This document shows, in pieces, positions 7,643-15,123 of a DNA stretch of 50,452 bases. Below the pieces are notes generated by a model. It saw only the letters and a program-made list of their open reading frames with translations, did not search any database and was not told where the DNA came from. The stretch lies in the NCBI RefSeq assembly GCF_000429505.1, contig NZ_AUBZ01000036.1, forward strand, positions 1 through 50,452, given 5' to 3'. Within the stretch, counting starts at the first letter, position 1, and each line of letters begins with the position of its first letter. Made by a program: the position numbers and the translations under genes. The DNA comes from Aliagarivorans taiwanensis DSM 22990. Lineage in GTDB: Bacteria > Pseudomonadota > Gammaproteobacteria > Enterobacterales > Celerinatantimonadaceae.

Positions 7643-8650
7643 ATGCAACTGGAAGCGTTTATCAAGCAACTGCCAAAAGTTGAACTGCACGTTCATCTCG
7701 AAGGTACCCTCGAGCCTGAGCTGATGTTTGAGCTCGCCAAGCGCAACAACATTAAGCTGCCCTATGCCTCGGTGGAAGAGGTCAAACAGGCCTATCAGTT
7801 CACCGACTTGCAGAGCTTTTTAGATATCTACTATCAATCTGCTCAAGTACTTTGCACCGAGCAAGACTTCTTTGACTTGGCCATGGCTTACTATCAGCGC
7901 TGCCATGAGCAAGGCATTGTTCACACTGAAGTGTTTTTCGACCCGCAAACGCATCTACCTCGAGGTGTGGCTATCGAAACGCTGTTTGCAGGCCTGTCTC
8001 GTGCAAAGCAGGTGGCTGCCCAGCAGCTGGGCGTAAGCGTCGAGTACATCCTGTGCTTTCTGCGCCACCTTAGTGAGGAGGATGCCATCGATTGCATGGA
8101 GCAGGCTCTGCCTCACGGAGAACACTTTATTGGCGTGGGCCTCGATTCGTCCGAGTCGGGTAACCCACCCGAGAAGTTTGCCCGTGTATTCGCCATGGCG
8201 CGCGAGCAGGGGTTTAAGTGTGTCGCCCACGCCGGAGAGGAAGGGCCTGCGGAGTACATTAAAACTGCGCTGGATATGCTGAAGGTCGAGCGTATCGATC
8301 ACGGTGTGCGTTGTATCGACGATAGCAAGGTGCTCGCTGAGTTGGTTGCCAAGCAAGTGCCCCTGACGGTCTGCCCCTTATCGAATGTTGCGCTCAAGGT
8401 GGTCGACAAGCTCGAAGACCATCCTTTGCCACAGATGATAGAGCAGGGCTTGCTGGTCACCATCAACAGCGATGATCCTGCTTATTTCGGTGGGCAACTA
8501 GAGCAGAACTTAACCGCCTGTGCCCGCGCATTTGGCTGGGATAAACAAATGTTAGCAAAATTGAGTATCAACGCAGTTATTTCCAGTTGGGCAAGGTTAG
8601 AACAAAAAATTCTATATATTCAACAAATTAATCGCCTGCTTACAATCTAA
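7643..8650 (+). CDS. Adenine deaminase-type member of the adenosine deaminase family
   Basis: 335 residues from the ATG at 7643, which has AAGGAG nine bases upstream; an in-frame start at 7580 lacks one. A zinc-dependent purine deaminase: metal ligands in ELHVHLEG (His16, His18), the catalytic Glu in HAGEEGP, the conserved His in VERIDHGVR, and metal-binding Asp in NSDDPAYFGG. The wording HLEGTLEPELMFELAKRN and the FDPQTH block fit the bacterial/fungal adenine deaminase subgroup (as in Pseudomonas aeruginosa PA0148) better than classical adenosine deaminase. I infer adenine to hypoxanthine conversion for purine salvage. Confidence 0.82.
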   Translation: MQLEAFIKQLPKVELHVHLEGTLEPELMFELAKRNNIKLPYASVEEVKQAYQFTDLQSFLDIYYQSAQVLCTEQDFFDLAMAYYQRCHEQGIVHTEVFFDPQTHLPRGVAIETLFAGLSRAKQVAAQQLGVSVEYILCFLRHLSEEDAIDCMEQALPHGEHFIGVGLDSSESGNPPEKFARVFAMAREQGFKCVAHAGEEGPAEYIKTALDMLKVERIDHGVRCIDDSKVLAELVAKQVPLTVCPLSNVALKVVDKLEDHPLPQMIEQGLLVTINSDDPAYFGGQLEQNLTACARAFGWDKQMLAKLSINAVISSWARLEQKILYIQQINRLLTI

Positions 8651-8707
8651 AGCAGCTAGACTTACAACAAATGCTTAATCTGTTATTAACAAAGTCAGGA
8701 GCGACAT

Positions 8708-9037
8708 ATGTTTGTTGTATTTTTCAGATGGAAACTGCGCGAAGAGATGATCAAGGAGTTCAAAGAGGGCTGGTCTGAGGTCATCCATGTGAATATTGAT
8801 AAGTTTGGCGCGCTGGGTTCGCGCCTTCACAAGGCCTCCGATGGCACCTGGGTCAGCTACTCGCAGTGGCCTACCAAGGACCATTGGCTTCGCTCCAAGG
8901 AGAGCGAAACCTTGGTACAAGACGCCCGCGCCAAGATGCGCAAAGCCATTCTGTGGCAAGACGAACCTCTGTTAATGGCACCACAGATCGACCACTTCGT
9001 CTCCAGTAAACTCGAAGCAAACGGCTCGTTCGCTTAA
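8708..9037 (+). CDS. Small ABM-fold protein (antibiotic biosynthesis monooxygenase-like)
   Basis: 109 residues. The start VVFFRWKLREEM, the central strand WVSYSQWPTKDHW and the length fit the dimeric alpha/beta barrel of the ABM family. Many members are small oxygenases or stress proteins with no known substrate. AGGAGCGAC just before the ATG is a good ribosome site. It follows the deaminase by 57 bases on the same strand with no terminator between, so co-transcription is likely. A role is not evident. Confidence 0.7.
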   Translation: MFVVFFRWKLREEMIKEFKEGWSEVIHVNIDKFGALGSRLHKASDGTWVSYSQWPTKDHWLRSKESETLVQDARAKMRKAILWQDEPLLMAPQIDHFVSSKLEANGSFA

Positions 9038-9057
9038 TTCTTTAGTACACGTTGTTT

Positions 9058-9099
9058 CCGCGTTTGGCTAAACCCGTTCACAGGTTTAGCCAAACGCGG
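9058..9099. repeat. Perfect 17-bp inverted repeat
   Basis: CCGCGTTTGGCTAAACC (9058-9074) is repeated inverted without mismatch at 9083-9099, separated by eight bases. No T tract follows on either side, so it is not a standard rho-independent terminator, though it could stabilise a 3' end. It lies 20 bases after the ABM gene and about 97 before the acyltransferase start. Confidence 0.9.
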
Positions 9100-9195
9100 C
9101 TGTGCGACTAGGTGTTGCTTTGCCTCCGATAATCTTGCTTTCGTGCTGCGCTGAAGTAAACTGTGCGGCTTGTTCAAGCAGTGCAAAGCACAACG

Positions 9196-10143
9196 ATGAT
9201 AAAATATAAGCACCCTGTTTTTACACTTCCTTTCGACTGGCGCTGGCTAGCTCCCAAGTTCTGGGGCACTTGGCTGACCGGTGGTCTGATTATCCTATTG
9301 GCGTTTGTTCCCCCTAAAGTGCGTGATCGCATCGCGGTGGTCATAGCTAACCAACTGTTTGAACGTAAGTTCCTTAAAAAGCGTCGCGCGATTGCCGACA
9401 CCAATCTTAGCCTGTGTTTTCCCGAGATGAGCAGCGAACAGCGGGTTGAGTTGATGCGCAAAAACACCCACATTTTTGTGCAGTTAATCTTAGGGATTGG
9501 CGAGTTGATAGCCCGATCGCCAAAGCACCTGCATCGCCGCATCCGGGTTGAGGGCGAAGAGAATGTCCGCGAGATCCTCGATAACAACGAGCATTTTGTG
9601 GTGTTACTGCCGCACACCTACCCGGTTGATTATGCGGGGCTGTATTTTGCTTCCCAAGGTATTCCGATGTGCACCATGTTCAAGAAAAGTCGTAACCCGG
9701 TGGTCGATTGGGCGATGCTCAAGCAACGCACCCAATATGGAGGCTTAATCTTTGAACGCAGTGCCGGGCTTAAAGCATTGATGAAAGCGATCCGCGAAGG
9801 TTACGGCTGTATCTACCTGCCCGATGAGGACTTGGGCCCTGATGCTAGCATCATGACCCCGTTTTTTGCGGCTGATAAAGCGACCATTCCGGTGCTGGGC
9901 AAGGTCGCTAAAACCACTAATGCTAAGGTCCTTCCGGTTTACGCTGGGTATGATGGCGAGAAGCATGAGGTAGTGCTGTACATCCACCCGCATATTTCAA
10001 ACTATCCAACTGGTGACATTGAGCAAGACACTCTATTGATGAATCAGGAGATTGAGAAGTTGGTACAACGTTCACCCGAGCAGTACATGTGGACGCTTAA
10101 GTTACTAAAAACGATGCGCGGTACTGATAAGCGACGCTATTAA
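9196..10143 (+). CDS. lpxM: Lipid A late acyltransferase (LpxM/MsbB family)
   Basis: Inner-membrane enzyme that adds a secondary acyl chain to Kdo2-lipid IVA during lipopolysaccharide synthesis. 315 residues from the ATG at 9196; GTG codons at 9163 and 9181 are alternatives, and none has a clear ribosome site. It has an N-terminal membrane anchor (about residues 20-40), NTNLSLCFPEM-type spacing at about 69-78, and the catalytic HX4D motif HTYPVD (His140, Asp145). YLPDEDLGP matches the second conserved block of LpxL/LpxM proteins. LpxM rather than LpxL or the hydroxyacyl variant LpxN is a family-level judgement. Confidence 0.85.
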   Translation: MIKYKHPVFTLPFDWRWLAPKFWGTWLTGGLIILLAFVPPKVRDRIAVVIANQLFERKFLKKRRAIADTNLSLCFPEMSSEQRVELMRKNTHIFVQLILGIGELIARSPKHLHRRIRVEGEENVREILDNNEHFVVLLPHTYPVDYAGLYFASQGIPMCTMFKKSRNPVVDWAMLKQRTQYGGLIFERSAGLKALMKAIREGYGCIYLPDEDLGPDASIMTPFFAADKATIPVLGKVAKTTNAKVLPVYAGYDGEKHEVVLYIHPHISNYPTGDIEQDTLLMNQEIEKLVQRSPEQYMWTLKLLKTMRGTDKRRY

Positions 10144-10170
10144 CCTCCACTGGAACTTACTTTTTACTAA

Positions 10171-10860
10171 TTACTGGGCCTCTTCTCTGAGTGCTTCGTT
10201 GCGGTAGCGATTGAGCATCGCCACGAAGTCTTTGGCATCCCGGTCCAACGAGCCTTGGTCGATGAGCAAATCGTAGCCGGTTAGCCGGCGCATCTTGTTC
10301 ATACGATGGGCAAACATGGCGGTCAGTCCGGTGTAGATCTTACCATTAGCGGCAGTGAAGTAATCATCCTCGAGCAGTTGGTCGCTAAGCGATGCCTTCG
10401 AGCAGTTCAAGCACTCGTTTCGCAGCGCAGCCAACAAGGCGCTGCGTTGTTCGGTGAGAAGGTGCGCGATTAAGCGCGGTGAGATGGTGTCGAGTAGCAC
10501 CTGGTTGTCTTTCAAACGAAGACCCACGTAATGCATTTCCTTCCAGTCCAAGCCTTGTTGCAACTTAGGTATGTCTGCGCGCTGCAGGTTGTCCCACTTA
10601 ACCACCCAGCCACCATATCGATGATGGAACTGCATATGATCAAAACACATGATTACTGAGTAGCGTGGTTGGTAGATTTTGTCGGCGCCTACCCGAATAG
10701 CCAGGTAAGCGGCAAAGAACAGGAGTGACGCAACCAGCGATACCATCATCAGCTCTTGATAGAGAATAATAATACCGCTGGTAAACAGTAGGGCACTGCC
10801 CCAAATTAACGTTTTAGCGTGGTTCGACGCAAAACTTCGAACGCGAACAGTTTTTGGCAT
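10171..10860 (-). CDS. DUF2982-type membrane protein of unknown function
   Basis: 229 residues from the ATG at 10860, where CGGAGG sits seven bases upstream; an in-frame start at 10881 is less likely. Two adjacent hydrophobic segments (about residues 18-60) suggest a membrane hairpin. The rest is soluble, with WVVKWDNLQRADIP and a C-terminal helical part. I match it to DUF2982, known from Vibrio and Shewanella relatives, with no established function. It follows the DUF1244 gene by about 70 bases and converges on the acyltransferase, with only 27 bases between. Confidence 0.65.
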   Translation of the reverse strand: MPKTVRVRSFASNHAKTLIWGSALLFTSGIIILYQELMMVSLVASLLFFAAYLAIRVGADKIYQPRYSVIMCFDHMQFHHRYGGWVVKWDNLQRADIPKLQQGLDWKEMHYVGLRLKDNQVLLDTISPRLIAHLLTEQRSALLAALRNECLNCSKASLSDQLLEDDYFTAANGKIYTGLTAMFAHRMNKMRRLTGYDLLIDQGSLDRDAKDFVAMLNRYRNEALREEAQ

Positions 10861-10930
10861 ACTCAGGCCTCCGTTTAACACTGCTTACGCAAGGCAATAA
10901 TGTTAAGACTAGACCGAGACTGAATAAAAA

Positions 10931-11224
10931 CTACTCCTTTTCTGACTGTCGCTTCTCAAAAGCGGCAAGTTGCTCAGCGGTTGCGGGGCGTTGAAATCTG
11001 TCTTTCCACTCGGAGTAGGGCATGCCATACACATGCTCGCGCGCTTGCTCGTAGTCCAGCGCTACGCCGCGCTCTTTGGCTTCGGCGACCATCCACTTGG
11101 CCAGACAGTTGCGACAAAAATCTGCCAGTATCATCAACTCGATGTTTTGCACCTCTTTATGGTTGTCTAAATGACTGAGTAGGCGTCGAAAGGTGGCGGC
11201 TTCGATGGCTTGTTGTTGGTCCAT
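10931..11224 (-). CDS. DUF1244 family protein
   Basis: 97 residues, acidic and helical. The core ATFRRLLSHLDNH, VQNIELMILADFCRNCLAKW and YGMPYSEWK matches the DUF1244 family, which is widespread in proteobacteria and has no known role. Two cysteines (CRNC) are conserved and could bind metal or be redox active. It starts five bases after the end of the DUF2333 gene, so the two are certainly co-transcribed. Confidence 0.85.
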   Translation of the reverse strand: MDQQQAIEAATFRRLLSHLDNHKEVQNIELMILADFCRNCLAKWMVAEAKERGVALDYEQAREHVYGMPYSEWKDRFQRPATAEQLAAFEKRQSEKE

Positions 11225-11229
11225 GATAC

Positions 11230-12219
11230 CTATCCTCGGGTAAGCAGGTTGTTGAGGTTGATGATGGCAGCGTTGGCGCGGGAGATGTAGTTGGCCATAA
11301 CCAGGCTATGATTGGCCATTAGACCAAAGCCGGTGCCGTTGAGGATCATCGGACTCCAAACCGTGTCTTGGGTTGCTTCTAGTTCGCGCACGATTTGGCG
11401 TACCGCTACCGTGGCGTTTTTCTTCTCTAACACGCCACCAAAGTCTTGCTCAATAGCTTTGAAAAAGTGGATCAACGCCCAAGCCTCACCGCGCGCTTCG
11501 TAAAATACGTTGTCAATTTGCCACCACGAGGTCTTGATCACCTCTTCGCTTGGCGCGAAGGTGCTTTGGGTGGCGCCTTGCTCACCCGCCAAGCTAGTGT
11601 TTACCCGACTGCGGCCAACTGCTGCGGCAAGGCGTTGCGACATACTTCCCAAACGTGACTGTACCTCACCTAGCCATACCACCAAGTTATCAGCGCGGGC
11701 ATAAAACTGGGCGTTGGGGTCGTTGGGATCGGCCAGCTGGGTGCGATAGGCGCGTAGCGCCTCGATGCCGTCGCGGTACTCCGCTTCTGCTGACGGGAAC
11801 TGCCAGCTACTATGGTCAATGTTGAACTTAGGCTGAGCAATTTTTAGCTGAGCATGTTCGGTGGACTGGGCCTGTGAGCGGCTGAAGTCTTTGCGCATAA
11901 TTAACGCTAGATCTCGGACCTGATTAAGTGCGCCTAGCTCCCAGCTGGGCATATTGTCCATTAGTACACTCGGAGGCATCACATCATTACTGAGGTAGCC
12001 GCCGGGCTTGCCCAGCAAGGTCTCGGAGACATGAATCAGTGCCGTCACCGTGGCATAGCCGGTAACTGGATCAAAGCCTTCTTCTGACGCTTGTTGTTGG
12101 CTCAGCGTCTTAATATCGGTGATGTCGGGCTCGATACTCCAGTAAACCGCCAGTAGGTAGTTAAACAGGAAGATAGCTAGCACGATGCCAATGATTTTGC
12201 GCTTGGTTAGATGGAACAT
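11230..12219 (-). CDS. DUF2333 family inner-membrane protein
   Basis: 329 residues. One N-terminal transmembrane helix (about residues 8-28, IIGIVLAIFLFNYLLAVYW) is followed by a large, probably periplasmic, helical domain. It is full-length for DUF2333, a family found in marine gammaproteobacteria and Pseudomonas with no assigned function. The ATG at 12219 has AAGGA seven bases upstream. First gene of a likely operon with the DUF1244 and DUF2982 genes. Confidence 0.82.
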   Translation of the reverse strand: MFHLTKRKIIGIVLAIFLFNYLLAVYWSIEPDITDIKTLSQQQASEEGFDPVTGYATVTALIHVSETLLGKPGGYLSNDVMPPSVLMDNMPSWELGALNQVRDLALIMRKDFSRSQAQSTEHAQLKIAQPKFNIDHSSWQFPSAEAEYRDGIEALRAYRTQLADPNDPNAQFYARADNLVVWLGEVQSRLGSMSQRLAAAVGRSRVNTSLAGEQGATQSTFAPSEEVIKTSWWQIDNVFYEARGEAWALIHFFKAIEQDFGGVLEKKNATVAVRQIVRELEATQDTVWSPMILNGTGFGLMANHSLVMANYISRANAAIINLNNLLTRG

Positions 12220-12498
12220 TCAGGCGTCCTTGTGTTGCATCATAGGGGATACGGTGGTGAAACAGACCGTGGAACAGCTTCAAGTGTAATCAAAGGCTTA
12301 AGGCATAGCCAACGTAGAACTTGCGGTTGTGTACATGCCGAGCACTGGTGAGCGATGCCAGCCTGCTCCTACAGCGTAGATCAATTTTTGCTTAATTTGT
12401 TAATCAGTCTTGAAGCTGACATCTGAGTCGCTTATTCTCTGGGGCGCGATGAAAGGATGCATCATTATTTTTGGGCTGTAGATAATGGTGGATTAACA
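12220..12498. other. Divergent intergenic region
   Basis: Holds promoters for the DUF2333 operon (minus) and the exported-protein pair (plus). No strong promoter stands out. A stretch near 12351-12375 (GATGCCAGCCTGCTCCTACA) resembles bacterial REP-type repeats but occurs once in this window and is a poor palindrome. Confidence 0.4.
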
Positions 12499-13035
12499 GT
12501 GAACTGCAGAAAAACACTACTTGCTTTACCTTTTTTGGCTTTGGCGCTTTGCCAATCCGGCTTTGCTTCCGCAACCAGCGACAACTATGACCCTTATGTG
12601 GGGCTGCTAATCGATTACCAACTTGCCGATCAAGATATGCTGGGCGTAACGCTAGCGGTTAGCCACTTTGATCGCAACTTTCCGCGTTGGGGCTACTATG
12701 CGGGTTATGCCAGAGGCAAAGATGAGAAGATTGATCATTCTGATTACGATGATTATAAGATCAAGAATCAGATGTATCGCTTTGGCTTAAGCTACTCGGT
12801 TCACCCCAGAATCACCGCATTTGGTGGGCCGGTATTGCATCAATACTCCCATCACTACCGCGACAAATACACCGCGCTTTGTACTGATTGCGAGGCTCGT
12901 AGCTACCATGATAAGTACAAGGCTTGGAGCGGCGAAACCGGCATTCGGGTAAACATTAGCGATAGCGTGCTACTATCTGCGAGCTATAACTGGGCAGTGG
13001 ACAATGTGATGCTAAGTATTGGCTTTCGCAACTAA
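12499..13035 (+). CDS. Predicted outer-membrane beta-barrel protein of unknown function
   Basis: 178 residues from the GTG at 12499, which gives a clean signal peptide (MNCRKTLLALPFLALALCQSGFASA) and has GGTGG eight bases upstream. The ATG at 12457 would put 14 odd residues before it. The mature part alternates Tyr/Trp-rich strands (YDPYVGLLIDYQL, WGYYAGYARGK, MYRFGLSYSV, VLLSASYNWAV) with charged loops rich in Asp, His and Tyr, and ends in a strand LSIGFRN. This is the pattern of a small 8-strand barrel. Two cysteines four residues apart (CTDC) lie in one predicted loop. No family recognised. Confidence 0.7.
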   Translation: MNCRKTLLALPFLALALCQSGFASATSDNYDPYVGLLIDYQLADQDMLGVTLAVSHFDRNFPRWGYYAGYARGKDEKIDHSDYDDYKIKNQMYRFGLSYSVHPRITAFGGPVLHQYSHHYRDKYTALCTDCEARSYHDKYKAWSGETGIRVNISDSVLLSASYNWAVDNVMLSIGFRN

Positions 13036-13088
13036 GCTACCGATGCCCTTGGTTGGATATCTCAAAGCATAAGTTTAAAGAGGATTGG

Positions 13089-13499
13089 ATGAACGGATTG
13101 AAGTGGCTGTGTGCTTTGGGATTGGTGGTTGGCAGTAGTGCGCTGGCTAAACCAATAGAAGAGGACCTGTGTCGCCACCTGAGCGGTGATTGGCACGGTA
13201 GCGCCAGCTATCCCGAGCTAGACATGCAGCAAACCTGGCAGGCAAGCTACCACCCAGACGGTCGTTTGGTATTAGTCTTTACCAGCGAGCATCAAGGGGC
13301 AGTGAGTGAATCTCAAGAAGTTGGGGTTTGGCATTGCTATCGAAACCTGCTGCGTAGTATTCATGCGCCGGAGGGTTCAGAAGATGGCATGGAGCCCATG
13401 TACTACCATCTGCGTCGCGCCAATCAACAGCAAATCCACTATGTGAGCGTCAGCGACAACGTGTTTTTCGGCAAATACTTCGTGGCGTATCGCGACTGA
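13089..13499 (+). CDS. Small exported protein, lipocalin-like, unknown function
   Basis: 136 residues from the ATG at 13089, with AGAGG six bases upstream. An N-terminal signal peptide (MNGLKWLCALGLVVGSSALA) is followed by about 116 residues. LSGDWHGSASYP then alternating strands (TWQASYHPDGRLVLVFT, EVGVWHCYRNLLRSI) resemble the strand-rich lipocalin-like proteins that begin with a G-x-W motif. It begins 53 bases after the barrel gene, same strand, so the two may work together in the envelope. The family is not certain. Confidence 0.65.
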   Translation: MNGLKWLCALGLVVGSSALAKPIEEDLCRHLSGDWHGSASYPELDMQQTWQASYHPDGRLVLVFTSEHQGAVSESQEVGVWHCYRNLLRSIHAPEGSEDGMEPMYYHLRRANQQQIHYVSVSDNVFFGKYFVAYRD

Positions 13500-13530
13500 G
13501 CAGCTGTGCGCCACTTAGTCGATGTACAAG

Positions 13531-14853
13531 CTACTGGGCGTTGGTCGAGGGCTGGCGGCTATCGAAGGGAACCCGCAGCAGAAGTAGTGCTCCTATGACA
13601 AAGAAGGCCAGTACTAGGAGTATGCCTTGCTGTCTTCCCAGCGCATCTGAGACCAGTCCAAAGCTCATCCCCAGCAGTGTTGCTACCCGGCTAAACATGC
13701 CCCAGAAGCCAAACATCGCAGCGCTTTGGCCTTTTGGAGACAGCAGTCCCACCACCGCGCGGCTGGCACTCTGGGTGCTGCCGATACCGCCGCCAGCAAC
13801 CAATGCAATCACAAAGAACAGCTGTTGCTCGCTGACCGAGAACAGCCCACTTAGTGGGGTGAGGAAGTAGATCCCCAACACGCCTGCCATCCACCATAAC
13901 AGCGTTGCCAACACCGTGTTTTTAGGGCCGATAAAAGCTTCCAGATAACCAAACGCAATGGCGCCACCCAGAGCACTGAACTGTAGCAAGATAAACAGTT
14001 GGGTAAGCGCCGCTGGGCTGAGCTCGACCACATCCACTGCGTAAATCCCGACAAACTTAATAATCACAGCGACGCCCGCCGAGTAAACAGTAAAGGCCAT
14101 GAAGAACTTAAACAGCTGTGGCGCATCTTCAATCACTTCGCGGTAGTGGCGCAGTCGCTGGGTCGATAAGGCTAATAGCTGCTTCCAGCTCATCTTTTCG
14201 AACTCAGGGTGGGGGTGATAGCGGTCTTTTACCAACAGAAAAGTGGGTAGTGAGAAGATCACGTAGTAAAGCGCAATCGCTACCATCGCCCATTGAACTT
14301 GGCTGACATAGCTGGCGGTCGCGCTGTCTGGATCGGCGGTAACAATCCCAAAGTTAACCAAGATGATGCTAAGCAGCCCGCCTAGGTAGCCAATCCCCCA
14401 GCCAATCCCCGACAGGCGCGAGATATTCTTGTCGTTCGAGATATCGGTTAGTAGCGCCCCGCAAAAGGCTTCGCTCATCATCCATGGCACGTTACTGAGC
14501 ACAATCAATGCGATGCCCAGCCAGACTTGTCCGGGAGCCACAAAAAACAGCAGCGCGGTAAACACGCTGCAGGCGAGGGTGCACACCAACAAATACGCTT
14601 TTTTATTGCCTGAATAATCACACAATACGCCGACCAGCGGAGAGATTATCAAGGTAATCACCGTTGAGATGGCAATCGCCAGCGACCAATAGCTATCGCG
14701 CAGTACCGCCCCTTCGGGCACGATGACATTGACGAAAAAGACCGAGTAAACCAGCGAGATCACCACAGTGGTGTAGGAAGAGTTGGCGACATCGTAGAGC
14801 GCCCAACCGAGCACTTCGCGTCGGGTAATCGGTTCGCCATAGCGGTTTAACAT
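13531..14853 (-). CDS. MFS transporter, UMF1 (Atg22-like) family
   Basis: 440 residues, about 12 transmembrane segments. The N-terminus carries WALYDVANSSYTTVV, the hallmark of the UMF1 family of the major facilitator superfamily, whose eukaryotic relatives (Atg22) export amino acids from vacuoles. Bacterial substrates are mostly unknown. A loop of about 45 residues between helices 6 and 7 (KDRYHPHPEFEKMSW...) is normal for the superfamily. The ATG at 14853 has AAGGA six bases upstream. Single gene, convergent with the exported-protein pair. Confidence 0.85.
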   Translation of the reverse strand: MLNRYGEPITRREVLGWALYDVANSSYTTVVISLVYSVFFVNVIVPEGAVLRDSYWSLAIAISTVITLIISPLVGVLCDYSGNKKAYLLVCTLACSVFTALLFFVAPGQVWLGIALIVLSNVPWMMSEAFCGALLTDISNDKNISRLSGIGWGIGYLGGLLSIILVNFGIVTADPDSATASYVSQVQWAMVAIALYYVIFSLPTFLLVKDRYHPHPEFEKMSWKQLLALSTQRLRHYREVIEDAPQLFKFFMAFTVYSAGVAVIIKFVGIYAVDVVELSPAALTQLFILLQFSALGGAIAFGYLEAFIGPKNTVLATLLWWMAGVLGIYFLTPLSGLFSVSEQQLFFVIALVAGGGIGSTQSASRAVVGLLSPKGQSAAMFGFWGMFSRVATLLGMSFGLVSDALGRQQGILLVLAFFVIGALLLLRVPFDSRQPSTNAQ

Positions 14854-15123
14854 GGGTATTCCTTAAAGGATGTTTAGCTTCCAGATTACGATATTAATAT
14901 TACAGATAGGGGCGTGATTACCAGCCTCGCAATGTTATGACCGGACAGTTGAGCACATATTACCTGTCTAACATGCCGCAATATGGGTCATTGCCATAGC
15001 ATTCAATCGGTTAGTGTCTATCTGTGAAGATATTTTGATAGTGCTCAATACTACCTTGACCTTCTGAACACATAATAAAAATCAGTTATAGCTTTGATAA
15101 ATCAGGATAAGGAAATCACAAAG
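14854..15123. other. Intergenic region upstream of the giant lipoprotein gene
   Basis: 270 bases, AT-rich near 14888-14912. It should contain the promoters of the MFS gene (minus) and the giant gene (plus). TTGACC near 15056 is a possible -35, but no well-spaced -10 is seen. No gene or convincing repeat found. Confidence 0.4.

Noticed and set aside
12290-12390. Minus-strand frame ending in FYVGYALSL and a REP-like stretch
   Set aside because: The frame is only about 33 codons with no start and the repeat is single and poorly palindromic. Neither supports a pseudogene or REP call.
14936-14996. Nested inverted segments ATGACC/GGTCAT and GACAG/CTGTC upstream of the giant gene
   Set aside because: Arms of five and six bases over 60 bases are expected by chance; no regulator motif fits.
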